This document shows, in pieces, positions 22,269 through 31,418 of a stretch of DNA of 64,000 nt. Position 1 is the stretch's first letter; the number at the start of each line of letters is the position of its first letter. Made by a program: the position numbers and the translations under genes. The notes below the pieces were generated by a model that ran no database searches, had not been told where the DNA came from, and worked only from the letters and a program-made list of their open reading frames with translations. The stretch is from contig NZ_CP012070.1 of assembly GCF_001189535.1 (NCBI RefSeq), positions 1,798,001 through 1,862,000 on the forward strand, read 5' to 3'. This stretch comes from Arsenicicoccus sp. oral taxon 190 (lineage in GTDB: Bacteria; Actinomycetota; Actinomycetes; Actinomycetales; Dermatophilaceae).

Positions 22269-23159
22269 TCAGTCGTCCACGGTGTCCCGGCCCCGACGCA
22301 CGATCAGCCCGTCCGGCTCGAAGACCACGTCCGGGTCCTTGCCGTCGTAGTCGAACTTGTTGAGGAAGTAGCGCATCGCGTTGATCCGGCCGCGCTTCTT
22401 GTCGTTGGACTTGATGGTCGTCCACGGAGCCCAGTCCGTGTCGGTCGCCGTGAACATGGCCTCCTTCGCCTCGCCATACCGGTCCCACTTGTCCAGCGAC
22501 TCCAGGTCCATGGGGGAGAGCTTCCACTGCCGGACCGGGTCGATCTGCCGGATCGCGAAGCGGGTCCGCTGCTCCGCCCGCGACACCGAGAACCACAGCT
22601 TGGTCAGCGAGATCCCCGAGTCGACGAGCATCTTCTCGAAGAGCGGCGCCTGCTGCATGAACTGGGTGTACTGCTCGTCGGTGCAGAAACCCATGACCCG
22701 CTCGACACCGGCGCGGTTGTACCAGCTGCGGTCGAACATCACCATCTCCCCGGACGTCGGGAAGTGCTGGACGTAGCGCTGGAAGTACCACTGCCCGAGC
22801 TCGGTCTCGGTCGGCTTCACGAGAGCCACGGTGCGGGCATACCGCGGGTTGAGGTGCTCGTTGAACCGCTTGATCGTGCCGCCCTTGCCGGCGGCGTCGC
22901 GGCCCTCGAAGACGAGGATGTGCTTGCGCTCGGTCAGCCGCGTCCACTTCTGGAACTTCAGCAGCTCGACCTGCAGCAGGTACTTCTCGATGTCGTACTG
23001 CTCGCGGGTCATCCGGTCGTCGTACGGGTAGTCCTCGCGCCACGTCTCGACGGGGTCGCCGAGCGGGTCGATGAGGTCGGGGTCCGATCCCTGGTCGTCC
23101 CGCACGGTGTACCCCTGCTCGTGCAGGGTCGCGAGGTACTCCCGGAAGTTCTGCTGCAT
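22269..23159 (-). CDS. ppk2: Polyphosphate kinase 2
   Basis: Phosphorylates nucleotides using polyphosphate (or the reverse). 296 residues, a single PPK2 domain. Walker A-like FEGRDAAGKGGTIKRF (about residue 82) and the lid/Walker B region MFDRSWYNRAGVERVMGF are complete, followed by WFSVSRAEQRTRF. The start at 23159 (MQQNFREYL) has GGAG 8 bases upstream and a normal family N-terminus; the longer in-frame extension to 23471 would run into mshB. Divergent from mshB. Whether it prefers ADP or AMP is not safely visible. Confidence 0.93.
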   Translation of the reverse strand: MQQNFREYLATLHEQGYTVRDDQGSDPDLIDPLGDPVETWREDYPYDDRMTREQYDIEKYLLQVELLKFQKWTRLTERKHILVFEGRDAAGKGGTIKRFNEHLNPRYARTVALVKPTETELGQWYFQRYVQHFPTSGEMVMFDRSWYNRAGVERVMGFCTDEQYTQFMQQAPLFEKMLVDSGISLTKLWFSVSRAEQRTRFAIRQIDPVRQWKLSPMDLESLDKWDRYGEAKEAMFTATDTDWAPWTTIKSNDKKRGRINAMRYFLNKFDYDGKDPDVVFEPDGLIVRRGRDTVDD

Positions 23160-23311
23160 CGTGGCTCCAGCCTGCTCAGGACGGGTCCGGGTGCCCTGGC
23201 ACGGCCCCTGCGGACGACTCGCGCGCAGCATAGGGAGCAGCGGTGAACGACGCATGAACGCTGACGCGGTCCGCCCGCGGACCACGCGCCTCGCCGCCCG
23301 CAGGAGACGGG

Positions 23312-23317
23312 TAACGT
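23312..23317 (+). promoter_or_regulatory. -10 hexamer for leaderless mshB mRNA
   Basis: TAACGT ends 8 bases before the mshB ATG; the intervening bases include a GGGGG run but no separate leader is needed. Confidence 0.45.
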
Positions 23318-23325
23318 TCAGGGGG

Positions 23326-24177
23326 ATGACGCTCTCCACACCGCTGACCGACCTGCGCCCGGCTCGGGTCGCGCTGGTGCACGCCCACCCGGACGACGAG
23401 ACCCTGTGGACCGGGGTGACCATCGCCCACCTGGTGCGCGCCGGCGTCGAGGTGCACGTCGTCACCTGCACGCTGGGGGAGGAGGGCGAGGTGATCCCGC
23501 CGGCGCTGCGTCACCTCGAGGGTGACGGCCCGGCCCTCGCCGCGCACCGCCGGGAGGAGCTGCGCCGCGCCACGGCTGCGCTGGGCGCGACCTCCCACGT
23601 GCTGGGCGAGGACGGTGACGGTCCTCGCTGGCGCGACAGCGGTATGGCGGGATCCCCCGCCTCGCAGCACCGCTCGGCGTTCGCGAGCGGCGGGGAGGAG
23701 GCCGCGGCCGCGCTCGCCGAGGTCCTGGGGACGATCGGCCCGGACACGGTGATCACCTACGAGCGCACCGGCGGCTACGGACACCCCGACCACGTCGCGA
23801 CGCACCGGACCACGCACGCGGCGCTGCGCCGCCTGGCCGAGCCACCCCGGCTGCTCGAGGTCGTCGTGCCCCGCAGCTGGGCGGTCGCGGACCGCGAGTG
23901 GCTCACCGAGCACGTCCACCGCACGGACGTGCGGGTGCCTGGCCCGGACGAGGCCTACCCGAGCTCGGTGGTCCCCGACGAGCTCGTGACGCACGTCGTG
24001 GTCGACGCCGCGGCGTCTGCCGTCCAGGCTGCGGCGCTGCGGGAGCACGCTACCCAGGCGACCGTCCACGACGGTTACTACGCCCTGTCCAACGATGTCG
24101 CGGCGCGGCTGTCCGGGCGTGAGGCCTACCGCCTCGTCCGGGTGGAGGGTGCGGCCGCGGGAGGTGCCCATGAGTGA
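23326..24177 (+). CDS. mshB: N-acetyl-glucosaminyl-inositol deacetylase of mycothiol synthesis
   Basis: LmbE/PIG-L zinc deacetylase of 283 residues. HAHPDDE (about residues 20-26) and GHPDHVATH (about 145) supply the zinc ligands and catalytic Asp; HVVTCTLGEEGEVIPP is characteristic of MshB within the superfamily. It removes the acetyl group from GlcNAc-inositol, the second defined step of mycothiol synthesis. A -10 hexamer just upstream supports the start. The 3' end overlaps the flavin reductase start by 8 bases (ATGAGTGA), so they are coupled. Mca, the related amidase, is the main alternative. Confidence 0.88.
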   Translation: MTLSTPLTDLRPARVALVHAHPDDETLWTGVTIAHLVRAGVEVHVVTCTLGEEGEVIPPALRHLEGDGPALAAHRREELRRATAALGATSHVLGEDGDGPRWRDSGMAGSPASQHRSAFASGGEEAAAALAEVLGTIGPDTVITYERTGGYGHPDHVATHRTTHAALRRLAEPPRLLEVVVPRSWAVADREWLTEHVHRTDVRVPGPDEAYPSSVVPDELVTHVVVDAAASAVQAAALREHATQATVHDGYYALSNDVAARLSGREAYRLVRVEGAAAGGAHE

Positions 24178-24676
24178 GTCCGACGCGGTCCTGCCGGAGC
24201 CCGACGTCTACCGCCGCGCGATGGGCAGGTTCGCGACCGGCGTGGCGGTGCTGACCAGCCACCTCGACGGCGTCGATCACGCGATGACGGCTAACTCGCT
24301 GACCTCGGTCTCGCTCGACCCGATGATGCTGCTGTGCTGCGTCCAGAGGGACGCGAGGTTCCACGACGTCGTCGTCGAGGCCGGGGTGTGGGGGGCGAGC
24401 ATCCTGCCCGCGTCGCAGCGGGGCCAGGCGGCGTGGTTCGCGACGCGCGGCCGGCCGGTGCACGGCCAGCTGGACCAGGTGGCCCATCACCGAGGTGCGC
24501 AGACGGGCGTCCCGCTCTTCGACGACGTGCTGACCGCGGTGGAGTGCCGCACCACCCAGGTGGTGCCCGCGGGTGACCACTCCGTCGTGATCGGGGAGGT
24601 CGTGGGGCTGGAGGTGCCCGCGGCGACGGGCGACGCGCTGACCTACTACCGCGGCGGTTACGGCCACCTCGCCTAG
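24170..24676 (+). CDS. Flavin reductase-like FMN-binding oxidoreductase
   Basis: 168 residues of the flavin reductase domain family, which binds FMN/FAD in a split barrel and often supplies reduced flavin to a monooxygenase. MGRFATGVAVLTS, MTANSLTSVSLDPMMLLCC and the C-terminal YYRGGYGHL match the family. GGAGG lies 6 bases before the ATG, inside mshB, and the two genes overlap by 8 bases. No monooxygenase is adjacent, so its partner is unknown; coexpression with mshB is inferred. Confidence 0.85.
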   Translation: MSESDAVLPEPDVYRRAMGRFATGVAVLTSHLDGVDHAMTANSLTSVSLDPMMLLCCVQRDARFHDVVVEAGVWGASILPASQRGQAAWFATRGRPVHGQLDQVAHHRGAQTGVPLFDDVLTAVECRTTQVVPAGDHSVVIGEVVGLEVPAATGDALTYYRGGYGHLA

Positions 24677-24693
24677 GCTCCCCCTAGGATCCC
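24672..24693 (+). repeat. Two 11-bp CCTAGG units, possible tandem -10 sites
   Basis: CCTAGGCTCCC and CCTAGGATCCC are adjacent. Each carries a -10-like hexamer (TAGGCT at 24674, TAGGAT at 24685) 30-50 bases before the VanW gene; the first contains the flavin reductase stop. Confidence 0.4.
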
Positions 24694-24725
24694 CCACCCG
24701 TCGCACCCCCGTACAGGAGACCTTC

Positions 24726-26435
24726 GTGGCAGCCAGCCCCCCCGCCTCGCGCCCCGGACGAGTCGCGCTCGTGCGGCTGATCCTGTCCGTGGCCGTCCTC
24801 CTCGGCCTGTATGCCGGCCTCGCCGCCGTCCTCACCCGTCAGGCCCCGGCGGGCACCACCGTCGGTGGGGTCTCCATCGGGGGCATGGACCAGGCGACCG
24901 CGCGCCGCACCCTGCAGGAGCGGCTCGCGGGGCAGGTCACCGAGCCGGTCACGGTCCGCGCCGGTGACCGGGTGGCGACGGTGGATCCCGCAGCGGCCGG
25001 CCTGGCCGTGGACGTGCCGGGCAGCCTCACCGGCCTCACGTCCTTCTCGCTGGACCCGCGCGACGTGGTGGCGCACCTGACGGGCGGGGCGCACCGACCG
25101 GTCGAGGTGGACGTCGACCGGGCGGCGCTGGACCGGGCGTTGGAGGCGACCCGGTCGACGCTCGAGACGGCGCCGAGCGACGGCGCCCTGTCCATCGCCA
25201 AGGGCACCGTCGAGGCCAAGGACGCCGTCGTCGGGCAGTCGCTGGACCTGGACGCCACGCGGGACCGGCTGGTCGAGGCGTGGCCGGCCGAGCGGTCGGT
25301 CGCCGCCGTGACGACGGCGCGCCAGCCCGCCGTGACGCAGCAGGCCGTGGACCGCGCCGTCGCGGACGTGGCCAGGCCGATCCTCGCCGGACCCGTGACG
25401 GTGACCGACGGCACCCACCGGGGCGTGCTGGCTCCCGCCCAGGTGGCCGCGGCCACGACCTTCGCCGCCAAGGACGGGGCGCTCGCGCCCGCCCTGGACC
25501 CCGACAAGCTCGGCGCCGCCGTGCGCGCGGCCGTCCAGGGCCTGGAGACCCCGCCGGTCAACGCGACGGTCCGGCTCGTCGACGGCAAGCCGCAGGTCGT
25601 GCCGGGCAAGAACGGCACCGAGGTGCCGGACGAGGCGCTGACCTCCTCGGTGCTCGCCGCCACCACCTCCCCGCAGCGCACCGCCACGGTCAAGGCCGGG
25701 CCGGTCGAGCCGGGCATCACCACCGAGGACGCCGGCCGGTGGGGGATCAAGGAGGTCATCTCCCGCTACGACGCCGACCTGCCCTACAACCCGCCCCGCA
25801 CCACCAACATCACGATCGCCGCCCGGACCATCGACGGGACCATCATCAAGCCGGGGGAGACCTTCAGCCTCAACGGCATCCTCGGGGAGCGGACCCCGGC
25901 CAAGGGCTACCAGGACGCGCTGATCATCCAGGGCACCCGCTACGTCCGCGACACCGGCGGCGGAGTCTCCCAGGTGTCCACCTCCGTGCTCAACTCCGCC
26001 TTCTTCGCCGGGATGCAGCTCGTGGAGCACCGCGCCCACAGCTTCTACATCACCCACTACCCCGAGGGTCGCGAGGCGACGGTGCACTACCCGGACCTCG
26101 ACAACAAGTGGCGCAACGACGGCACCACCGCGGTGCTCGTGCACTCGTGGGTCGAGGACGGCGTCCTGAAGTTCGAGCTGTGGGGCACCAAGCGCTACGA
26201 CGAGGTCAGGTCGATCAAGGGGCCGCGCCGCAACGTCGTGGATCCCCGCAGCATCGACGACCCCAGCCCGACCTGCAACGCCCAGGTGCCGGTCCCCGGC
26301 TTCGACGTCACCATCACCCGTCAGATGGTCAAGGGCGGGCAGGTCGTCAAGACCGACAGCTTCGACACCCACTACGACCCCCAGGACGACGTCACCTGCA
26401 CCGGCCCCGTCAAGGGGCAGGTCAAGCGCACCTGA
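24726..26435 (+). CDS. VanW family protein with two PG-binding-4-like domains
   Basis: 569 residues. One N-terminal membrane anchor (LILSVAVLLGLYAGLAAVL), two repeats of about 110 residues of the putative peptidoglycan-binding type seen before YkuD and VanW domains (each with a GVSIGGMD or PVNATVRLVDGKPQVV-like strand), then a VanW domain at about 340-480 (NITIAARTIDGTIIKPGETF, GGGVSQVSTSVLNSAFF). GTG start with AGGAG 6 bases upstream. VanW function is unresolved; envelope location and a cell-wall role are inferred. The adjacent gene upstream is a flavin reductase, downstream a ferredoxin. Confidence 0.88.
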   Translation: MAASPPASRPGRVALVRLILSVAVLLGLYAGLAAVLTRQAPAGTTVGGVSIGGMDQATARRTLQERLAGQVTEPVTVRAGDRVATVDPAAAGLAVDVPGSLTGLTSFSLDPRDVVAHLTGGAHRPVEVDVDRAALDRALEATRSTLETAPSDGALSIAKGTVEAKDAVVGQSLDLDATRDRLVEAWPAERSVAAVTTARQPAVTQQAVDRAVADVARPILAGPVTVTDGTHRGVLAPAQVAAATTFAAKDGALAPALDPDKLGAAVRAAVQGLETPPVNATVRLVDGKPQVVPGKNGTEVPDEALTSSVLAATTSPQRTATVKAGPVEPGITTEDAGRWGIKEVISRYDADLPYNPPRTTNITIAARTIDGTIIKPGETFSLNGILGERTPAKGYQDALIIQGTRYVRDTGGGVSQVSTSVLNSAFFAGMQLVEHRAHSFYITHYPEGREATVHYPDLDNKWRNDGTTAVLVHSWVEDGVLKFELWGTKRYDEVRSIKGPRRNVVDPRSIDDPSPTCNAQVPVPGFDVTITRQMVKGGQVVKTDSFDTHYDPQDDVTCTGPVKGQVKRT

Positions 26436-26484
26436 GTCCGAGGACGCCGGCGGGACCGAGGCGGGGGAGAGGGTCCCGACGGCA

Positions 26485-26490
26485 TAGAGT
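26485..26490 (+). promoter_or_regulatory. Candidate -10 for fdxA-dapC
   Basis: TAGAGT about 52 bases before the fdxA ATG would give a leader of roughly 45 bases containing a GGAAGGA Shine-Dalgarno. No clear -35. Confidence 0.35.
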
Positions 26491-26542
26491 TGACCGGCAG
26501 ACTGCCTGCACCACCCGAGTCCAACCGGAAGGATCACCGCTC

Positions 26543-26869
26543 ATGACCTACGTGATCGCCCAGCCGTGCGTCGACATCAAGGACAAGGCCTGCATCGAGG
26601 AGTGCCCGGTCGACTGCATCTACGAGGGCGAGCGTTCGCTCTACATCCACCCCGACGAGTGCGTGGACTGCGGCGCCTGCGAGCCGGTGTGCCCGGTGGA
26701 GGCCATCTACTACGAGGACGACGTCCCCGAGCAGTGGACCGACTACTACAAGGCCAACGTCGAGTTCTTCGACGACCTCGGCAGCCCGGGCGGCGCGGCC
26801 AAGCTCGGCCTCATCAAGAAGGACCACCCCCTCGTCGCCGCGCTGCCGCCGCAGGGCGAGGACGCCTGA
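26543..26869 (+). CDS. fdxA: 7Fe-8S ferredoxin
   Basis: Small electron carrier, 108 residues, with one 3Fe-4S and one 4Fe-4S site: cysteines in QPCVDIKDKACIEECPVDC and then PDECVDCGACEPVCPVEAI. The C-terminal acidic segment (YYEDDVPEQWTDYYKANVEF) is typical of actinobacterial FdxA/FdxC. dapC begins 3 bases after the stop, so the two form an operon; the same pair is neighbours in M. tuberculosis (Rv1177-Rv1178). The electron partner is not visible. Confidence 0.95.
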   Translation: MTYVIAQPCVDIKDKACIEECPVDCIYEGERSLYIHPDECVDCGACEPVCPVEAIYYEDDVPEQWTDYYKANVEFFDDLGSPGGAAKLGLIKKDHPLVAALPPQGEDA

Positions 26870-26872
26870 GGC

Positions 26873-28003
26873 GTGACCGCAGCCTTCGACCTGCCCGACT
26901 TCCCGTGGGACTCCCTGGAGCCCGCCAAGCGGGAGGCGGCCGCGCACCCTGACGGGATCGTCGACCTGTCCGTCGGCACCCCGGTGGACGCGACGCCCCC
27001 GCTGCTGCGCCGCGCCCTGGCCGACGCCTCGGACGCCCACGGCTACCCGCAGACCTTCGGCACCGCGCCGCTGCGGGAGGCCGTCGCGGCGTGGTTCGAG
27101 CGGCGCCGCGGCGTCCCCGGCGTGGACCCCGCGGGGGTGCTGCCGACCGTCGGCAGCAAGGAGCTGGTCGCGTGGCTGCCGCTGCTGCTCGGGCTCGGCC
27201 CCGGCGACCAGGTCGGGCTCCCGCCGATCGCCTACCCCACCTACGACGTCGGGGCGCGGCTGGCCCGCGCCGAGCCGGTGGTCGTCGACGCGGCGGGCGC
27301 CCTGCCGCAGGCGGGCGGCATACGCCTGCTGTGGGTCAACTCGCCGAGCAACCCGACCGGCGCGGTCCACGACGTGGCGACGCTGCGCGCCGTGGTGCGC
27401 TGGGCGCGTGAGCACGGTGTGGTCGTGGCCAGCGACGAGTGCTACGCCGAGCTCGCCTGGGACGGCGCGGCGCTCGAGGGCGGCCTGCCGCGCCCGGGGC
27501 ACGTCCCGAGCATCCTCGACCCCCGGGTGTGCGAGGGGAGCCACGAGGGGCTGCTCGCGTGCTACTCGCTGTCCAAGCAGTCCAACCTCGCCGGCTACCG
27601 CGCGGCCTTCGTGGCCGGGGACCCGGCGCTCGTCGGCCGGCTGCTCGAGCTGCGCAAGCACGCTGGGATGATCGTGCCCTGGCCGGTGCAGGAGGCCATG
27701 CGGGTCGCCCTCGGCGACGACGGGCACGTCGCCGAGCAGCGGGCCCGCTACGCCGCCCGCCGGGCGCAGCTGCTGCCGGCGTTGCAGGCCGCCGGGCTGC
27801 GGGTGCAGGACTCCGAGGCCGGGCTCTACCTCTGGTCGACCCGTGACGAGGACTGCTGGGACACAGTGGACTTCCTCGCGCGGCGCGGGATCCTGGTAGC
27901 CCCCGGCGCGTTCTACGGGGCCGCCGGGCGCCGCCACGTCCGGATCGCGCTCACCGCCACCGACGAGCGCATCGCCGCCGCGGTCACCCGTCTGACCGCT
28001 TGA
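26873..28003 (+). CDS. dapC: Succinyldiaminopimelate transaminase
   Basis: PLP aminotransferase of class I/II, 376 residues, making N-succinyl-diaminopimelate in lysine and peptidoglycan synthesis. Key parts: LWVNSPSNPTGAV (substrate Asn), VASDECYAEL (PLP-binding Asp and Tyr), SLSKQSNLAGYRAAFV (Schiff-base Lys, about residue 235), and a C-terminal RIALTATDERI with the carboxylate-binding Arg. GTG start 3 bases after fdxA. The call over other aminotransferases rests on the fdxA-dapC arrangement and dapD/dapE 3 kb away. Confidence 0.87.
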   Translation: MTAAFDLPDFPWDSLEPAKREAAAHPDGIVDLSVGTPVDATPPLLRRALADASDAHGYPQTFGTAPLREAVAAWFERRRGVPGVDPAGVLPTVGSKELVAWLPLLLGLGPGDQVGLPPIAYPTYDVGARLARAEPVVVDAAGALPQAGGIRLLWVNSPSNPTGAVHDVATLRAVVRWAREHGVVVASDECYAELAWDGAALEGGLPRPGHVPSILDPRVCEGSHEGLLACYSLSKQSNLAGYRAAFVAGDPALVGRLLELRKHAGMIVPWPVQEAMRVALGDDGHVAEQRARYAARRAQLLPALQAAGLRVQDSEAGLYLWSTRDEDCWDTVDFLARRGILVAPGAFYGAAGRRHVRIALTATDERIAAAVTRLTA

Positions 28004-28080
28004 CGCGGACCGCCGCAGCCGTCTCGCCCCCCTGACCGGATTCGGGGCGCCGCGGCCCGCTGCGGTAGCGTCCACGACAG

Positions 28081-28106
28081 AAGGGTCCCGGAGTCCGGGG
28101 CCCCTT
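28081..28106 (+). promoter_or_regulatory. Hairpin directly before the gltA ribosome-binding site
   Basis: AAGGGTCCCGG and CCGGGGCCCCTT pair around AGT. The hairpin ends 4 bases before the AGGAGG signal of gltA. It may end dapC transcription or shape gltA translation; the sequence cannot say which. Confidence 0.4.
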
Positions 28107-28123
28107 GCTAGGAGGAGACCCCC

Positions 28124-29428
<1,305 letters not shown>

Positions 29429-29438
29429 TCCCCGCAGG

Positions 29439-29450
29439 GGCCGTATGCCG
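29439..29450 (+). repeat. Dispersed intergenic 12-mer, exact
   Basis: GGCCGTATGCCG 11 bases after the gltA stop. The surrounding 24 bases (29437-29460) recur exactly at 45500-45523. Confidence 0.75.
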
Positions 29451-29462
29451 CCCCGCCCGCCC

Positions 29463-29498
29463 CGAGAGGCCGGTGTCCGCCCGGACGCCGGCCTCTCG
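29463..29498. terminator. Bidirectional hairpin between gltA and a convergent gene
   Basis: Arms 29463-29478 and 29483-29498 pair over 16 positions with a single G-U-type mismatch; they serve both gltA and the gene ending at 29520. Confidence 0.8.
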
Positions 29499-29519
29499 CC
29501 GTGCCCGCCACCCGGCCGG

Positions 29520-30389
29520 TCAGCGCACCACGACGTGGTTGGCCGCGGCGGGGGTCGTGGCGGGGTGCCACTGCCACCCGTCCTGCCCGCGCTGACGGGT
29601 CCACTCCCGGTTGCCGACGGTGACGCTGGACAGGCCGTAGGCCTGCGCGTGGGCGACCGCCCAGTGCCCGACCAGCCAGGCCTGCTGCGCGTCGCCGCCG
29701 GACACCTCGACCTGGCCGTTGCCCACCACCGTCGCCACCCGCAGCTCCTGCTCGAGGTGGCGCGCCACCGACACGGCGCCCTCGCGGTGGTCGCGGGTCT
29801 CCAGCGGTTTGAGGCGGCACCCCAGGCCGCCCGGGGTGTGCCCGGACAGGGTGGACGCGAGCGCCCGACCCTCGCCCTCGTGGTCGGCGTAGGCCTCGGG
29901 GAACCCGGAGCGCTGGACCCGCTGGGCGATCTTGGTGATCTCCATGGTCTGCCAGCCGTCGACCTTGACCAGCGCGTCGTAGAACGCGTTGGTGGAGTGG
30001 ACCGGGTCCATGATCTGCTCCGCCGTGCCCCAGCCCTGGGAGGGCCGCTGCTGGAAGAGCCCCACGGAGTCGCGGTCGCCGTAGTCGATGTTGTGGAGCT
30101 TGGACTCCTGCATCGCCGTGGCGAGCGCGATGGTGGCGGCGCGGGCGGGCAGTCCTCGGCGGACCGCGATGCCGGTGATCGTGGAGGCGTTGGCCATCTG
30201 GTCCGGGTCCAGCGTCGCCGTGTAGCTCGAGGCGACGGCGCGGCACGTCGAGGAGCCGAAGCCCTCGGCGAAGTCCCGGGCGGTGCGCCATACGTAACCG
30301 ACCCCGAGGACCACCAGGGCCACGACGACGGCGGCGACGACGAGGCGGTGGGTGCGTCGCCGCTGCTGGCGCGGACTAGTCGTTGGCAT
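29520..30389 (-). CDS. Membrane-anchored lysozyme-like (SLT-like) protein, function unproven
   Basis: About 289 residues. An Arg-rich N-terminus and one helix (LVVAAVVVALVVLGVGYVW) suggest an outward-facing domain. The core ALATAMQESKL, DSVGLFQQRPSQGWGT and DPVHSTNAFYDAL resembles transglycosylase-fold proteins common in actinobacteria and often left as hypothetical or misnamed transporter; the Glu in MQESKL would be the catalytic candidate. Start chosen at 30389 (MPTTSPRQ), overlapping dapD by 14 bases; an in-frame ATG at 30425 is possible. Likely transcribed behind dapD. Confidence 0.6.
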   Translation of the reverse strand: MPTTSPRQQRRRTHRLVVAAVVVALVVLGVGYVWRTARDFAEGFGSSTCRAVASSYTATLDPDQMANASTITGIAVRRGLPARAATIALATAMQESKLHNIDYGDRDSVGLFQQRPSQGWGTAEQIMDPVHSTNAFYDALVKVDGWQTMEITKIAQRVQRSGFPEAYADHEGEGRALASTLSGHTPGGLGCRLKPLETRDHREGAVSVARHLEQELRVATVVGNGQVEVSGGDAQQAWLVGHWAVAHAQAYGLSSVTVGNREWTRQRGQDGWQWHPATTPAAANHVVVR

Positions 30390-31302
30390 GCAGCTCGGAG
30401 TTGAGGGCGATGCCGTGGCCGTCACGCGCCTTGGCGAGGACCGCGCCCGTGACGGAGTCGCGGATGAAGAGCAGGTTGGACTGGCCGGACAGCTCGGCCG
30501 CCTTGACGACGCGGCCGTCGGCGAGGGTGACCTTGGTGCCGGCGGTGACGTAGAGCCCCGCCTCGACGACGCAGTCGTCGCCGAGGGCGATGCCGATGCC
30601 GGACTCCGCGCCGAGCAGGCAGCGCTCGCCGATGGAGACGCGCTCGGTCCCGCCGCCGGACAGCGTGCCCATGGTGGACGCGCCGCCGCCGATGTCGGAG
30701 CCGTCGCCGACGACGACGCCCTGCGAGATGCGCCCCTCGACCATGGAGGAGCCGAGCGTACCGGCGTTGAAGTTGACGAAGCCCTCGTGCATCACGGTCG
30801 TGCCGCTCGCGAGGTGCGCGCCGAGGCGGACCCGGTCGGCGTCGGCGACCCGCACCCCTGTCGGGAGCACGTAGTCGACCATCCGCGGGAACTTGTCGAC
30901 GCCGTAGACGGTGACCGGGCCGCGGGCGCGCAGCGCGGCGCGCACCGTCTCGAAGCCCTCGGGGGAGCACGGCCCGTGGTTGGTCCACACGACGTTGGCC
31001 AGCGCCCCGAAGAGCCCGTCGAGGTTGATCGAGTTGGGCTGCACGAGGCGGTGGGACAGCAGGTGCAGCCGCAGGTAGGCGTCGCGGGCGTCGGCCGGGG
31101 GTGCGTCCAGGTCGATCTCGGTCAGAACGGCCTCGGTGGTGACGCCCCGCGCCCCGTCCTCGCCTGCGAGGGCGACCAGCGCCGCCGGCAGGTCGGAGCC
31201 GTCGTGATCGCCGAGCGCGGGGGAGGGGTACCACGTGTCCAGCACCGTGCCGGAGGTCGTGATGGTCGCGAGTCCGTGGCCCCAGGCCGAGCGAGAAGTC
31301 AT
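30376..31302 (-). CDS. dapD: Tetrahydrodipicolinate N-succinyltransferase, actinobacterial type
   Basis: Succinylates tetrahydrodipicolinate in lysine/diaminopimelate synthesis. 308 residues ending in a left-handed beta-helix with hexapeptide turns (GVRVADADRVRLGAHLASG, GSDIGGGASTMGTLSGGG, CLLGAESGIGIALGDDC). The start at 31302 (MTSRSAWGHG) is set by TAACCT 7 bases upstream; the longer frame to 31386 has no signal. Divergent from dapE across 116 bp, allowing joint control of two steps of one pathway. Confidence 0.93.
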   Translation of the reverse strand: MTSRSAWGHGLATITTSGTVLDTWYPSPALGDHDGSDLPAALVALAGEDGARGVTTEAVLTEIDLDAPPADARDAYLRLHLLSHRLVQPNSINLDGLFGALANVVWTNHGPCSPEGFETVRAALRARGPVTVYGVDKFPRMVDYVLPTGVRVADADRVRLGAHLASGTTVMHEGFVNFNAGTLGSSMVEGRISQGVVVGDGSDIGGGASTMGTLSGGGTERVSIGERCLLGAESGIGIALGDDCVVEAGLYVTAGTKVTLADGRVVKAAELSGQSNLLFIRDSVTGAVLAKARDGHGIALNSELHAND

Positions 31303-31309
31303 GCGGGCC

Positions 31310-31315
31310 AGGTTA
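31310..31315 (-). promoter_or_regulatory. -10 hexamer for leaderless dapD mRNA
   Basis: TAACCT on the minus strand, 7 bases before the dapD ATG. Confidence 0.5.
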
Positions 31316-31380
31316 TCGGCCCACCCTGGGCGCTCCCGGCAGCGACGCTCGGCGGTGGTGGGGCGGGCGGGCTGGTCGTT

Positions 31381-31392
31381 CGGCATACGGCC
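31381..31392 (-). repeat. Dispersed intergenic 12-mer, exact, in the dapD/dapE promoter gap
   Basis: CGGCATACGGCC, exact reverse complement of GGCCGTATGCCG, 14 bases before the dapE -10. This is the only exact copy in a divergent promoter region. Confidence 0.7.
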
Positions 31393-31405
31393 GGGGTCTG
31401 CTCGC

Positions 31406-31411
31406 TAGATT
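31406..31411 (+). promoter_or_regulatory. -10 hexamer for leaderless dapE mRNA
   Basis: TAGATT ends 7 bases before the ATG at 31419; decides against the TTG codon at 31410. Confidence 0.5.
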
Positions 31412-31418
31412 GGCTCGT

